47,635 bases of DNA from Rhodohalobacter halophilus. GTDB taxonomy: Bacteria; Bacteroidota; Rhodothermia; Balneolales; Balneolaceae. The stretch is taken from positions 1 to 47,635 of the forward strand of contig NZ_MDWE01000004.1 in NCBI RefSeq assembly GCF_001715195.1, written 5' to 3'. Numbering within the stretch: position 1 is the first letter of the stretch; every line of letters begins with the position of its first letter. The notes beneath the pieces are model-generated. The model was not told the origin of the DNA. It did no database searches and was given only the letters and a program-made list of their open reading frames with translations. Shown piece after piece: positions 1 through 8,422 of this stretch. The translations under genes were made by a program, and so were the position numbers.

Positions 1-2
1 TT

Positions 3-197
3 TTAATTGTAAAGTCTCTTAATATTTATAGATTTTTTGAACTTAAGATTCTTTACTTTAAAGTCAACAATAAAATTGTTTTGTAAGTAATGAAAATATT
101 TCAATTCAATTTTCTTAGATAACTTTGTATTGGATTTTAAATCACCATTAAGCATCCTCCACCATTTATTACTGATCATTGTTATAATATCACCCAC
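3..197 (-). CDS. small hypothetical protein, AT-rich
   Basis: A complete 64-residue reading frame on the minus strand with an ATG start and TAA stop. The product is lysine- and asparagine-rich, with hydrophobic and aromatic residues scattered and no signal peptide or membrane segment. I recognise no family. The stretch is visibly richer in A and T than the rest of the window, so it could be a remnant of a horizontally acquired gene or a chance frame in AT-rich DNA. No convincing ribosome binding site was seen. Confidence is low. Confidence 0.25.
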   Translation of the reverse strand: MGDIITMISNKWWRMLNGDLKSNTKLSKKIELKYFHYLQNNFIVDFKVKNLKFKKSINIKRLYN

Positions 198-737
198 CCA
201 TCATAAATCAGATTTGATGCGGATAGGGGTTTCCTCGTATATTGAAAGTGTTATTCAAAAATCAAAGCCCACCTGACGAATAACACTCCAAAAAAAAACT
301 GATTCCGGGTATTGCTGTGTCTGGATGACATTGGTAGATGGCTATCAAATTGCCTGAAGCATGAACAGTTCGCCTCTTGTCTCTGGCATCTGGCCAACAA
401 AAAGAGACTCGTCGGTCGAACCGCCGCAAAAACACGCCGGAATTCGACAGACGAGGAGGGGTTGAATGTCGAATATCGAATGATGAATGTCGAACGCCGA
501 ATTTCGAATTGTTGCCTGAAGTTTGCCGCTTGATAACGGAATAGGCAGCTCTTATCTTTAACTCAGCATCAAGAAATCCGCCCACCGGCGGATTGCCAAC
601 CGGCCTGCTCGGGCACGGTGGCTCAAACGATGTGGGATCACGGATCCAAAACAGCGAGTCCCGTCTTTTCCCCATCTGATCTTGATGTACGCATCACAAT
701 ACCAAACCGAAACCGTACATCAAACGATACAGATCCT
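198..737. other. intergenic stretch with repeat copy 1
   Basis: This stretch carries no gene I can support. The frames in it read repeat DNA: they give arginine/serine strings such as FDIRHS, typical of translated GAATnTCGAAT-type repeats. It contains repeat copy 1 (408-532) and degraded flanking sequence. Confidence 0.5.
408..532 (+). repeat. dispersed hairpin-plus-GAAT repeat, copy 1
   Basis: The head is an imperfect inverted repeat: CTCGTCGGTCGAA at 408-420 pairs with TTCGACAGACGAG at 443-455, with one mismatch in 13. The loop is rich in CCGCCGC and ACGCCGG. A tail follows, built of short GAATGTCGAAT-like units and ending near a TTGCC...GCTTGA motif. It is almost identical to the copy at 1339-1467. 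Confidence 0.8.
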
Positions 738-1217
738 ATGAAAAAGTCAATGAACAGCAATCAATGCGAACCGTCCAACGGCCAGAACGAAGAACCCCTG
801 AGTCCCACGCTTTCATCAGAAGAGCGCAAAACCCTCCACAGCTCCTATGTTCAGGCGGGCATCAAATGGATAGGGATGTTGCACGGAATTTCATCAGACG
901 TGGTGGAGATGAAGAACGGCCTGCTGGTGGTTACCGTCACCCTGCCGGAGAGCTATTCGCAGCCGGTGGAGGATGGGGTGTTCATCCGTATTCTGAAGCA
1001 TTGCCGGGCGTGGCACCGCCTGCAGATGGAACACCGCCTGCGCCGCCTCTACCTGATCGTCTATACCGACAAAGGCCGCGCGGGGTTTATGGTCAGGGCC
1101 GATGATATGGATAACGAAGAGTTCGTACAGCGTGCCCGCGAAACCCGCGAGTTTGGCAAAACCAGAAAACTGCTCTTCGACCGTATTTATGAGTGGGAGG
1201 AGGTGATGGGGATGTGA
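738..1217 (+). CDS. hypothetical protein, 159 residues
   Basis: I do not recognise this protein. The frame is open from 618, but the first 40 codons read through repeat-flank sequence, so the ATG at 738 is the more likely start; an ATG at 750 is also possible. The N-terminal 35 residues are polar and look disordered. The rest is a compact domain of mixed strands and helices, with a stretch of valines and leucines (LLVVTVTLP) followed by an arginine-rich helical part (RAWHRLQMEHRLRRLYLIVY) and an acidic C-terminus ending EWEEVMGM. There is no signal peptide or membrane segment, so it is probably cytoplasmic. It lies alone between two near-identical repeat copies, which suggests a mobile or recombining cassette. 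Codon use is GC-rich compared with the AT-rich left edge. Confidence 0.55.
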   Translation: MKKSMNSNQCEPSNGQNEEPLSPTLSSEERKTLHSSYVQAGIKWIGMLHGISSDVVEMKNGLLVVTVTLPESYSQPVEDGVFIRILKHCRAWHRLQMEHRLRRLYLIVYTDKGRAGFMVRADDMDNEEFVQRARETREFGKTRKLLFDRIYEWEEVMGM

Positions 1218-1257
1218 TGGGATTAGCCCTGAAGAATTGGGGAAACGGGAGGTATTG

Positions 1258-1335
1258 GTGTTTGAATGACGAATGTTGAATATTGAATGTTGAATTGCGA
1301 TTTGTTGCCTGCGGCCTGCCGCTTGAGGCTTGAGA
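1258..1335 (+). repeat. dispersed repeat, tail-only copy
   Basis: A tail unit without its hairpin head: GAATGACGAATGTTGAAT-like short units, ending in a TTGCCTGCGGCCTGCCGCTT stretch. It lies directly before the full copy at 1339, so the two form a tandem pair. Confidence 0.7.
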
Positions 1336-1338
1336 AAA

Positions 1339-1467
1339 CTCGTCGGTCGAACCACCGCAAAAACACGCCGGAATTCGACAGACGAGGAGGGGTTGAATGT
1401 CGAATATCGAATGATGAATGTCGAACGCCGAATTTCGAATTGTTGCCTGCGGCTTGCCGCTTGAGGC
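1339..1467 (+). repeat. dispersed hairpin-plus-GAAT repeat, copy 2
   Basis: The head hairpin arms are at 1339-1351 and 1374-1386, and the tail is at about 1393-1467. By eye it differs from copy 1 by one base in the loop (ACCACCGC against ACCGCCGC) over the first ~110 bases, so the two copies are recent duplicates or under gene conversion. Confidence 0.8.
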
Positions 1468-1480
1468 CGTTTTAACGAGT

Positions 1481-1561
1481 ATACATTAAAAGTCACAATA
1501 ATTAATGTATGTTTGGTTTTGTTACCCTATTTTAAGGTCGGATTCGCCACCATACATTAAA
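1481..1561 (+). promoter_or_regulatory. three operator-like ATACATTAA sites before the Fic gene
   Basis: ATACATTAA occurs at 1481-1489, its exact inverse TTAATGTAT at 1502-1510, and ATACATTAA again at 1552-1560, ending 15 bases before the Fic start. The first two form a perfect 9-base inverted repeat around a 12-base spacer. Such an arrangement fits binding by a dimeric regulator. The Fic protein's own C-terminal winged-helix-like region is a natural candidate, but that is inference. Confidence 0.5.
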
Positions 1562-1575
1562 AAGCAAAGAATTTA

Positions 1576-2713
1576 ATGCCAAAAGAGCAGCTCTACCCGG
1601 TTAACCCCGATCGTACAAAACCCTGGAATGATCTCCCGGAACTTCCCATTTCCCCGGCGCTCTACAGGGATGTGGATATTTATGAGCAGCTGGGCCGGGC
1701 AAAGGAGGCACTGGCGCTGCTGGCGGGACGAAGTATTGCAATTCCCAATCCCGGAATGCTCATCAACTCCATCACCCTGCAGGAGGCGAAGGTGTCGAGT
1801 GCGATCGAGAATGTGTTTACGACCGATGATGATCTCTACAGGGCGGTCAGTGATTCCAAAAAGGATGGTGAAGCACCGGGCCCGGCGAAGGAGGTGCTGC
1901 GCTATCAAGAGGCTCTGTGGGAGGGATATCACTATTTGGAGGAGACCGGTGCGTTTGACCGGGACTATTTTATCCGGCTCTATCAGATTATCCAGGAGAG
2001 CGGCGATGGAATCCGGCCGCCGTTTGCCAGAACCTTTATCCGGATGGGAGGGACCGGTCCGAATGCGGGGAAACCCGCCTATACGCCGCCAAGGGGGGGA
2101 TGAGGTGGTGGAGGCGAGGCTCGACAACCTGATCGATTTTCTGAATGATGAGCAGTCACAGCCCGACGATGTTCTTCTGAAAATGTGCATTGCCCACTAC
2201 CAGTTTGAGGTGATTCACCCGTTCCGGGACGGCAACGGTCGTGTCGGCCGGATCATGAATCTGCATATTATTACGCGGAACCATCAGCTGGATCTGCCCA
2301 TTCTCTATCTGAGCCGTTATATCCTGGAGCACAAACAGGATTACTATGAATACCTGGCGGGGGTATCTCAGCGGGGCGACTGGAAAAGCTGGTTTCTCTA
2401 TCTGCTGAAAGCAGTGGAATGGACCTCACGTCTTACCCTGCGCAAGGTGAATGATATCATCGAAAGTAAGGAGGAGATACTTGACGTGCTGCGCAGTCAG
2501 ACGGATGTCCGCCGGCCGGAGGATCTCGCCGAAGCGATCTTTACCCAACCTTATATTAAGGTTAATCACCTGACCGAGCGCGGTGTTTATGCTGAAAACA
2601 CAGCCCGTAATTACCTGAATGAACTGGCAGAGTTGCAGATTCTGGAGAAGAAAGAGATCAAGGGGAAGCACTACTACATCAACCCGGCTCTGGTGGAAAT
2701 TCTGTCGTATTGA
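1576..2713 (+). pseudogene. Fic family protein, frameshifted at a G7 tract
   Basis: Fic proteins transfer AMP (or another phosphate-containing group) from a nucleotide to hydroxyls of target proteins. The reading frame breaks at seven Gs (2093-2099). Dropping one G joins 1576-2103 to the frame ending at 2713 and gives a 378-residue protein, a normal length. In the restored protein a Fic_N-type region carries the inhibitory helix motif SSAIEN (residues 74-79, form SxxxEN). The flap segment precedes the break. The active-site motif HPFRDGNGRVGR (residues 214-225) keeps the catalytic His and the GNGR phosphate loop. The last ~100 residues look like a winged-helix domain. All key residues are intact on both sides of the break, so this is either a very recent mutation, a sequencing error or a switchable tract. 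ATG at 1576 has no strong ribosome binding site. Three operator-like sites lie just upstream. Confidence 0.85.
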
Positions 2714-3125
2714 GCAATAATGCTTCTGAGAATAATTCCTGTAAAATAGTATACAAGCAAGATACACGAAAAGCAGTAAAGCCTAGCCTTGTGAAATTGA
2801 CAGAGTAGCAGGTGAATGTGAGAATGAGGAGATCACAAATTCACCGGCCTCCGCCTTCATACTGACATTACCGGTCATTCTGATCCCGAAAGCATTCAGG
2901 AGAAGAATCTCCCTATGTTAACTTTATGGAATGATAAAAGTACGCATTGGCGCGTGGGGCTGCCATCAGGCTGTCACGCTGAGACAGGGGGTTTGAATGT
3001 CGAATTACGAATTACGAAAACCGAACTTCGATTTGTTACCTGCAACCTGCGGCTTGGGAAAACTCGTCAGGCGAACCGCCGCAAAAACACGCCGGAAATC
3101 GACAGACGAGGGTGATTCCGTTTGC
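2714..3125. other. intergenic stretch with a diverged repeat copy
   Basis: Between the Fic gene and the DUF4153 gene I see no coding region. The right part holds repeat copy 3 (2991-3112). The left part has no clear structure apart from a few purine-rich runs. The small frame at 2915-3115 only reads the repeat. Confidence 0.5.
2991..3112 (+). repeat. dispersed repeat, copy 3 (tail then head)
   Basis: Here a diverged GAATGTCGAATTACGAAT tail comes first and the hairpin head last: CTCGTCAGGCGAA at 3063-3075 and ATCGACAGACGAG at 3098-3110. Three positions of the stem are unpaired or wobble, so it is older than copies 1 and 2. Confidence 0.65.
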
Positions 3126-4967
3126 TTACTCTTTAAATGAGAAATAGAGCCCGAAATTCGCATTCAGGCTTGTAACTTCACCGTTTTGCCGTTGGCCTAC
3201 TACCGAATTGAAGACTAATTTTACCTTCAGGGATTCATTCTGCTGTTCGAGCGTCATTCTATCAACGGATAAAGATTCAAATCTGCCGCCACCGGTTTCA
3301 GGCAGTTCATCGATGAATGGTAAGAGATTAAATACCAGCGAACGCTCGGTCGCTTTCTCTGTGATATGGATTTCAAGATTTTCGTCTTCCAGTGAAATCG
3401 TGTAAACCCGTTCTGCAATGGTTGTTTCAAACTCTTGTGGAGTCAGCCACATCTCAATTTCACCGACGTAGTGGTCATATCCCTGCAAGGGGACCGGATC
3501 GGTGCTGCGCTTTTGTACCTGGAACATGGCAAAATCTGAGCCATCTCCCTCTTCCATCTCCCAGTTATTTACATAATCTATACCGATCAGGTCCGTAATG
3601 ACCTGAGCATCTGAAACAACATTCATAGAGTCCTTGTTCTCAATAATCGTTTTCAGGTCTTCCTCAAAAAAGGGCTGAATGGATTGCACACCTTTCAGAT
3701 CGAGCAGGTAGGTAATACCCGAGCTGATCTGTTTTCGATCGTTAAATGGGATCGCATTTTCAGCTCTGACAACGGTGCCGTTTTCCGAGAGCAGGCCGTG
3801 CTTTTCTAAATGATATTCCAGCCTGCTCAATTGACTTCTTTCTGAGACCTCGAATGCACTCAGCGGGCCAAAGGAGATCAGGATCATAATCAGAAAAAGA
3901 GAAACCGGGATCACTCTGATATCTTTCACTCTGCTGATCAGAAAATAGATTACCACTCCGGTCAGCCAAACAGCCAGGGTTGCAACATAATATCGGTTCA
4001 CCGTTACCCCGTATTCGGAAATCCGGACCCAGATCGATAGCATGAGCAGAATGATCAGCGGAATGAGCGCAATGTAATAACCCTTCGAAAACAGGCGCAC
4101 CCATTTGTGACCATTTTCATCCTGAATGGGATAGAGAAGCAAAAGGGCTAATATTCCTGCGATGGAGAAATTGAGCACCAGGTGAGCGACCCACCCGGTC
4201 GGCCACTGCCACTCAATGATGATTTTTCCTGTGTAGAGATACAGTATTAAAATGTATATGACGATCAGTGGGATGAGCACATGCTGAACAAAAATCTTCA
4301 ATCCTTTCGGATAGGCCTTCTCATCGTCCGTTAGTTGATTGGGATGCGGAACTCCTGACAGGAAGAACCAGGTGCCAAAAATTCCGATTAAAAATATGGC
4401 CAGCTGCCCATATCGCTTCCCCTCGATGTCGAACTCGAGAAGGACTTCCAGCGAATACATGGCAATAGCCAATCCAATGTATAATACACTCACATACAAA
4501 GCCGAAAGCAGTATTCTGAGGAACAGGGTTTTATTGTAGGCCCAGAAGTCTTGTACACTCTTTTCACCCAGATAGGGTGCAAACGAAACCAAAAGATGAG
4601 ACGACAGAAACAGCAAGGAGTATCGGTAAAACGCTTCAGAATTTGAGGGCTCAAAATCTTCGGGCAGAAACAGGTAATAAACACCAAGCAGCAGAACGCC
4701 CGCACCGCTGGCAAGGTATTGTTTGACAGAGTTCCAGTTTCTGCTTTCGCTGGTTATGTTGATGGCGAGTAAAAAGGATATGGATAAGGCTGAAACCCAG
4801 GTGAAATTTCTGAGCCAATCATATCCATCCCGCTGATCCCACGGTAAATCCACCAGCCAGATAACAGCCATTGTGCCCAGGATGGCAAAGATTAAAACAA
4901 AAGGGAATCTGCGGATTGTAGCTGAGGCATTTGAGGTAATTTGCTGTATAGACGGCAGCCGTATCAT
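3126..4967 (-). CDS. DUF4153 domain-containing membrane protein
   Basis: A 613-residue integral membrane protein of the DUF4153 family, common in Bacteroidota and of unknown function. The N-terminal part has about eleven strongly hydrophobic segments, the first at residues ~21-40 (FVLIFAILGTMAVIWLV). After the last segment (~residue 360) comes a soluble C-terminal domain of about 250 residues rich in charged residues and beta-strand patterns, likely facing the periplasm or cytoplasm. The start ATG at 4967 fits the family, whose members open with a short amphipathic stretch (TIRRFPF) before the first helix. The gene stands alone, flanked on both sides by repeat DNA. I see no regulator binding site. 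The family call is fairly safe, the function is not known. Confidence 0.8.
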   Translation of the reverse strand: MIRLPSIQQITSNASATIRRFPFVLIFAILGTMAVIWLVDLPWDQRDGYDWLRNFTWVSALSISFLLAINITSESRNWNSVKQYLASGAGVLLLGVYYLFLPEDFEPSNSEAFYRYSLLFLSSHLLVSFAPYLGEKSVQDFWAYNKTLFLRILLSALYVSVLYIGLAIAMYSLEVLLEFDIEGKRYGQLAIFLIGIFGTWFFLSGVPHPNQLTDDEKAYPKGLKIFVQHVLIPLIVIYILILYLYTGKIIIEWQWPTGWVAHLVLNFSIAGILALLLLYPIQDENGHKWVRLFSKGYYIALIPLIILLMLSIWVRISEYGVTVNRYYVATLAVWLTGVVIYFLISRVKDIRVIPVSLFLIMILISFGPLSAFEVSERSQLSRLEYHLEKHGLLSENGTVVRAENAIPFNDRKQISSGITYLLDLKGVQSIQPFFEEDLKTIIENKDSMNVVSDAQVITDLIGIDYVNNWEMEEGDGSDFAMFQVQKRSTDPVPLQGYDHYVGEIEMWLTPQEFETTIAERVYTISLEDENLEIHITEKATERSLVFNLLPFIDELPETGGGRFESLSVDRMTLEQQNESLKVKLVFNSVVGQRQNGEVTSLNANFGLYFSFKE

Positions 4968-5031
4968 ACTCTATCCTATAAATTTATGCTTAGTTGAATG
5001 TAGCACAATTTGGGATGATAAAAAGAAAAAA

Positions 5032-5066
5032 GCTCCTCTCCATGTCACGTACATTTGCGTGAGAGG
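5032..5066 (+). repeat. small hairpin repeat
   Basis: TCCTCTC and GAGAGGA arms enclose an inner CACG/CGTG pair, with the loop centred on TACATTTG. The core CTCCATGTCAC..CATTTGCGTGA recurs near 5475-5505 with changes that break the stem, so the two are members of one small family. Confidence 0.5.
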
Positions 5067-5071
5067 AAGGA

Positions 5072-5098
5072 TTACGGTATACGGCTTACGATATACGA
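5072..5098 (+). repeat. short TACGnTATACG direct repeat
   Basis: TACGGTATACG is followed after three bases by TACGATATACG. This resembles a widespread intergenic low-complexity type that yields spurious YRYTVYG-like translations. Confidence 0.45.
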
Positions 5099-5185
5099 TT
5101 TAAGATCATCTGGAATTCTGTACTCTGAAAAAATGGCCTTAAGCTTTCAGCGGAAAAAGTGAGCAGCTGGGAGATGAGATTGAGG

Positions 5186-5226
5186 ATTTGAATGACGAAT
5201 TTCGAATGCTGAACACCGATTTGTGA
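5186..5226 (+). repeat. degenerate tail copy of the dispersed repeat
   Basis: GAATGACGAATTTCGAATGCTGAA followed by CCGATTTGT: the same unit pattern as the tails of the other copies, without a hairpin head. Confidence 0.5.
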
Positions 5227-5287
5227 AGTGGTTCTCTGCTTTTTGTTCCGAATAAGAGTCGAGATACTGCAGGATAACATTCAGATC

Positions 5288-5343
5288 TGCCCCGGCGGGG
5301 CAAAATATTTTTAGCCCCGGGTTGAATGAAGTGAAACCCGGGG
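5288..5343. repeat. pair of GC-rich hairpins
   Basis: TGCCCC-GGC-GGGGCA at 5288-5302 is a perfect 6-base stem. CCCCGGGTT at 5315-5323 pairs perfectly with AACCCGGGG at 5335-5343 around an 11-base loop. They are separated by an AT-rich linker. They could terminate transcription or be a palindromic intergenic repeat. No T-run follows the second stem, so the repeat reading is favoured. Confidence 0.6.
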
Positions 5344-5545
5344 TATAGATGAGTCCATTAAAAAGTCGCCGAATAGAGGGAATGGTTCGAAGTGTAAAAC
5401 AAATTAGAGGCGATTATTTTACGATTTTGTTTTTGGGAAAGACAATTCAAGGTTCGTGAAATGTGCAGGAAATAGCTCCCCTCCATGTCACATGCATTTG
5501 CGTGAAAGCGTGGGTTGTCATGCAGCGGAGCTCCGGGACGAGGAG

Positions 5546-5756
5546 GGGAATTTGAATATCGAATATCGAATGACGAACGCCGAATTTTGATTTGTTGCAT
5601 GCGGCTTGAGGCTTGAAAAGATCTCGTCGGGCGAACCGCCGCAAAAGCACGCCGGAATTCGTCAGACGAGGAGGGATTTGAATGTCGAATGTCGAATGAT
5701 GAACGCCGAATTTTGATTTGTTGCATGCGGCTTGAGGCTTGAGGCTTGGAATAAAC
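5546..5756 (+). repeat. composite dispersed repeat, tail-head-tail
   Basis: Tail at 5549-5620, hairpin head with arms CTCGTCGGGCGAA (5623-5635) and TTCGTCAGACGAG (5658-5670), then a second tail at 5675-5748. The two tails share the CGAACGCCGAATTTTGATTTG stretch and a GCATGCGGCTTGAGGCTTGA end. Compared with copies 1 and 2, a T-A pair in the stem has become a G-T wobble, so pairing is largely kept. Confidence 0.75.
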
Positions 5757-6844
5757 CCGTCAGCCTGCACCGGACACCCTATACAATCAACCTTTTCTCC
5801 GGTTAATCTTAGCTAATTCTAACAATCACTACTTATCACGCATAAAAATAGCTTCACCATAGTAAAATGGATGATTTTCATCTGTTGACAACGGATTGTT
5901 TTATGTTAGATCAGTCGTAAGAGATTGTAATTCAGCTCTTTATATACTTACTTCTTCAACATTATCTCGTGCTGTACATTATTGGTTTAATTGTCATGTA
6001 ATCTATCTCTATATGGAAAAATGCTACAAATGTCTCTTTCAAAAATTTCTGATAACCATTTTTCTGATCATATTTTCCGGGTTATTCACCCAGCAGGCAT
6101 TTGCCCGGCAAGCGGATCGTCCCTTTTCGGTTGATCTGAATGCGGGCGGCGGCCTGATTGGAAATTCAACGACCCACACCGCATTTCAGCCGGAGCTGGG
6201 CCTCAGTTACATGCCGGGACGGTGGGGGGGCAGGTCTTACTGCCGGCCTCTACTCGTTTGATTCCGGATTCAGTGCTGATCAGTATCGAACGGGATATGA
6301 GCAGTTTACGGTAACCGAAGCAAGTGAAAACCAGTGGGAGGCGTTTTATCTCAATGCAGGTCCCCGGTTTGAACAGAGCCTGAGCCGGTTTGTTAGCATG
6401 AACCTGGGGCTCGACCTGGCTATGAACTATCAGGAGGCACCGTCTCAAACTGTCCGGTTTTATGACTCCACCGGTGAAATGGAAAGTTCAGGTGTTGACT
6501 CTGATCTTGTACTTGCCGAAATGGATGCGGGAGACAACGCAGGGGGATGGAGTGCTGCAATTCGCCCTCAGATGCAGTTTGATTTTAAACCCGGATTTAG
6601 TGACCGGTTCAGTTTTAATATTAAAACGGGAATTCAGCATCATCTGTCTGATCGTGAAATCACCTATTCAGAACGGGATCTTTCCCGGGTGATGCAGGTG
6701 GATAACGCTTTTGAGATGTACTCACAGTTTGAGAACGCTCCTGTTGTACAGCACACCGAATCGGCACCCAAAACCAACTTTTTTGCCAATGCCGGAATTA
6801 AGATCAGCTTTGGAGGATCCAGGGCACCGGCTGCACCCGGCCAG

Positions 6845-8020
6845 GATTATAACTCGAGCCGATCCAATAAACCCGGCGGAAGTATTGCCAATGATGGTAT
6901 AGGAGATGGTGATCCGGACAGTGATGATGACGGGATCGATGATGCTGTGGAAACCGCGCAGGACTATAACTCTAGCCGTTCCAATAAACCGACATCGGAA
7001 GCTGCTCCGGATGATGTCATAGAGATAAAACGGGACGGATTGGCTGTTGCAGAAAATTATATTGATGATATCATTGATGTTCTGGATCGTTGTGAGGAAG
7101 AAGTTTGCACACAAGTTCGCTTGAATGCGGATGGGAGAAAGGATAAGTCCCATCAAGTGAAACAGAGTCAAATTTCACAAGATCAGGGAATAGAAGATAT
7201 CCACAGCATTGTGATGGAGGATGTGGTTTCACTGAGTAAATGTGAATCAGCCGTTTGCGGTGAAGTATTAGCCATGGAGCAGGCACTGCTCGGCCACATG
7301 AATGCTCTTATGGGAGTGGTTCAGGCCACGAGGGCACAGGATTACAATGCAGCCCGGTCGAACAAACCGACCTCCCGCGCAGCGGATATTGGTGACGGTG
7401 ACGCGGATAGCGATAATGACGGGATCGATGATGCAATTGAAACGGCCAAGGATTACAACTCAAGCCGTTCGAACAAACCCAGATCAGAAGCCCGGGATGA
7501 CCTCAATGATGACGATTGTGATGACGAAGGCCCCTGTCCGCGGCCGGATGATGTACTGGCTAATGCCAAAGAGCTGGGGTTAGCTTCAGCCGGGAATGAT
7601 ATCAGCAGCATCATGCAGGTTCTGGACAGATGTGAGGAGGGAGTGTGCGGGCAGGTGAGGCAACATGCGGATGAACGCCATCATGGAGTTGTCCAGGCCC
7701 GGGAAAATCCCTCTGATATCGACATGCATATTGAAGAGATTTTGAACATTGTGAAGGAGGATGTTGAATCGCTGGGAAGCTGTGAAACCGATGTGTGCCG
7801 GGAAGTGCTGGCAATGGAAGAGAGTCTGCTGGTAAAAATGAATCGGCTGAGCGAATTGGCACAGATCGCTCCGGCCCGGGATTACAACTCAAGCCGCTCC
7901 AATAAACCGTCTACACGCGCTGCGGATATCGGTGACGGTGACATGGACAGTGATGATGACGGCATTGACGATGGATTGGAAACTGCTCAGGATTACAATT
8001 CCAGTCGATCGAATAAACCG
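6845..8020 (+). repeat. six DYNSSRSNKP-coding units
   Basis: Ten-codon units at 6845-6874, 6962-6991, 7340-7369, 7451-7480, 7880-7909 and 7991-8020. Five read DYNSSRSNKP and the third reads DYNAARSNKP. The codons differ between copies at many silent positions (for example the Arg codon is CGA, CGT, CGG or CGC) while the peptide stays the same. The peptide is therefore kept by selection and not simply a fresh DNA duplication. Confidence 0.85.
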
Positions 8021-8422
8021 TCCACACGTGCTGCGGATATTGGTGATGGTGACATGGACAGTGATGATGACGGCATTGACGATGGATTGGACTTCACAAT
8101 GGCCCGATTGGCAAACCCCTCAGGGTTGATTGTTAAGACGGGCATGGTGGCAGCGGGTGGTAATCCGTTATATAGCGGTAACACAAATTCCGGTGAAAAT
8201 CCGCTGAATGAAGGTCAGGCAAACGATGGAGACAGTGATGGTCCTGGATCGTCAAATGTTCAGCAGTATACCATACAACCGGGTTCATACTGCATGGAAA
8301 TAGGTACCAACTCCCAACCGGAAATGAACTCGAGTGCGCAAGCAGATCGAGGAATTGATAAAAAAGATATTCGTAGAGGAAAAGTTGATTCTGACGGATT
8401 CCCCGATTTCATGAAAACGGCA

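Larger units (their letters stand above)
4968..6012. other. long intergenic region made of repeat elements
   Basis: More than a kilobase without a supported gene. From left to right it holds a hairpin element (5032-5066), a TACGnTATACG direct repeat (5072-5098), a degenerate tail copy (5186-5226), two GC-rich hairpins (5288-5343), a second member of the hairpin element (about 5475-5505) and a composite repeat (5546-5756). The final ~250 bases are AT-rich and probably hold the promoter of the downstream gene, but I cannot point to one box. Confidence 0.55.

Noticed and set aside
262-675. Minus-strand 137-residue frame rich in FDIRHS-type strings
   Set aside because: It reads the reverse of repeat copy 1 and its flanks; typical spurious translation of the repeat.
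894-1496. 200-residue minus-strand frame opposite the hypothetical gene
   Set aside because: Half of it is repeat translation and half lies antisense to the better-supported 738-1217 gene.
5358-5770. Two overlapping minus-strand frames with KIRRSSFDIRHS strings
   Set aside because: They are translations of the composite repeat at 5546-5756, not genes.
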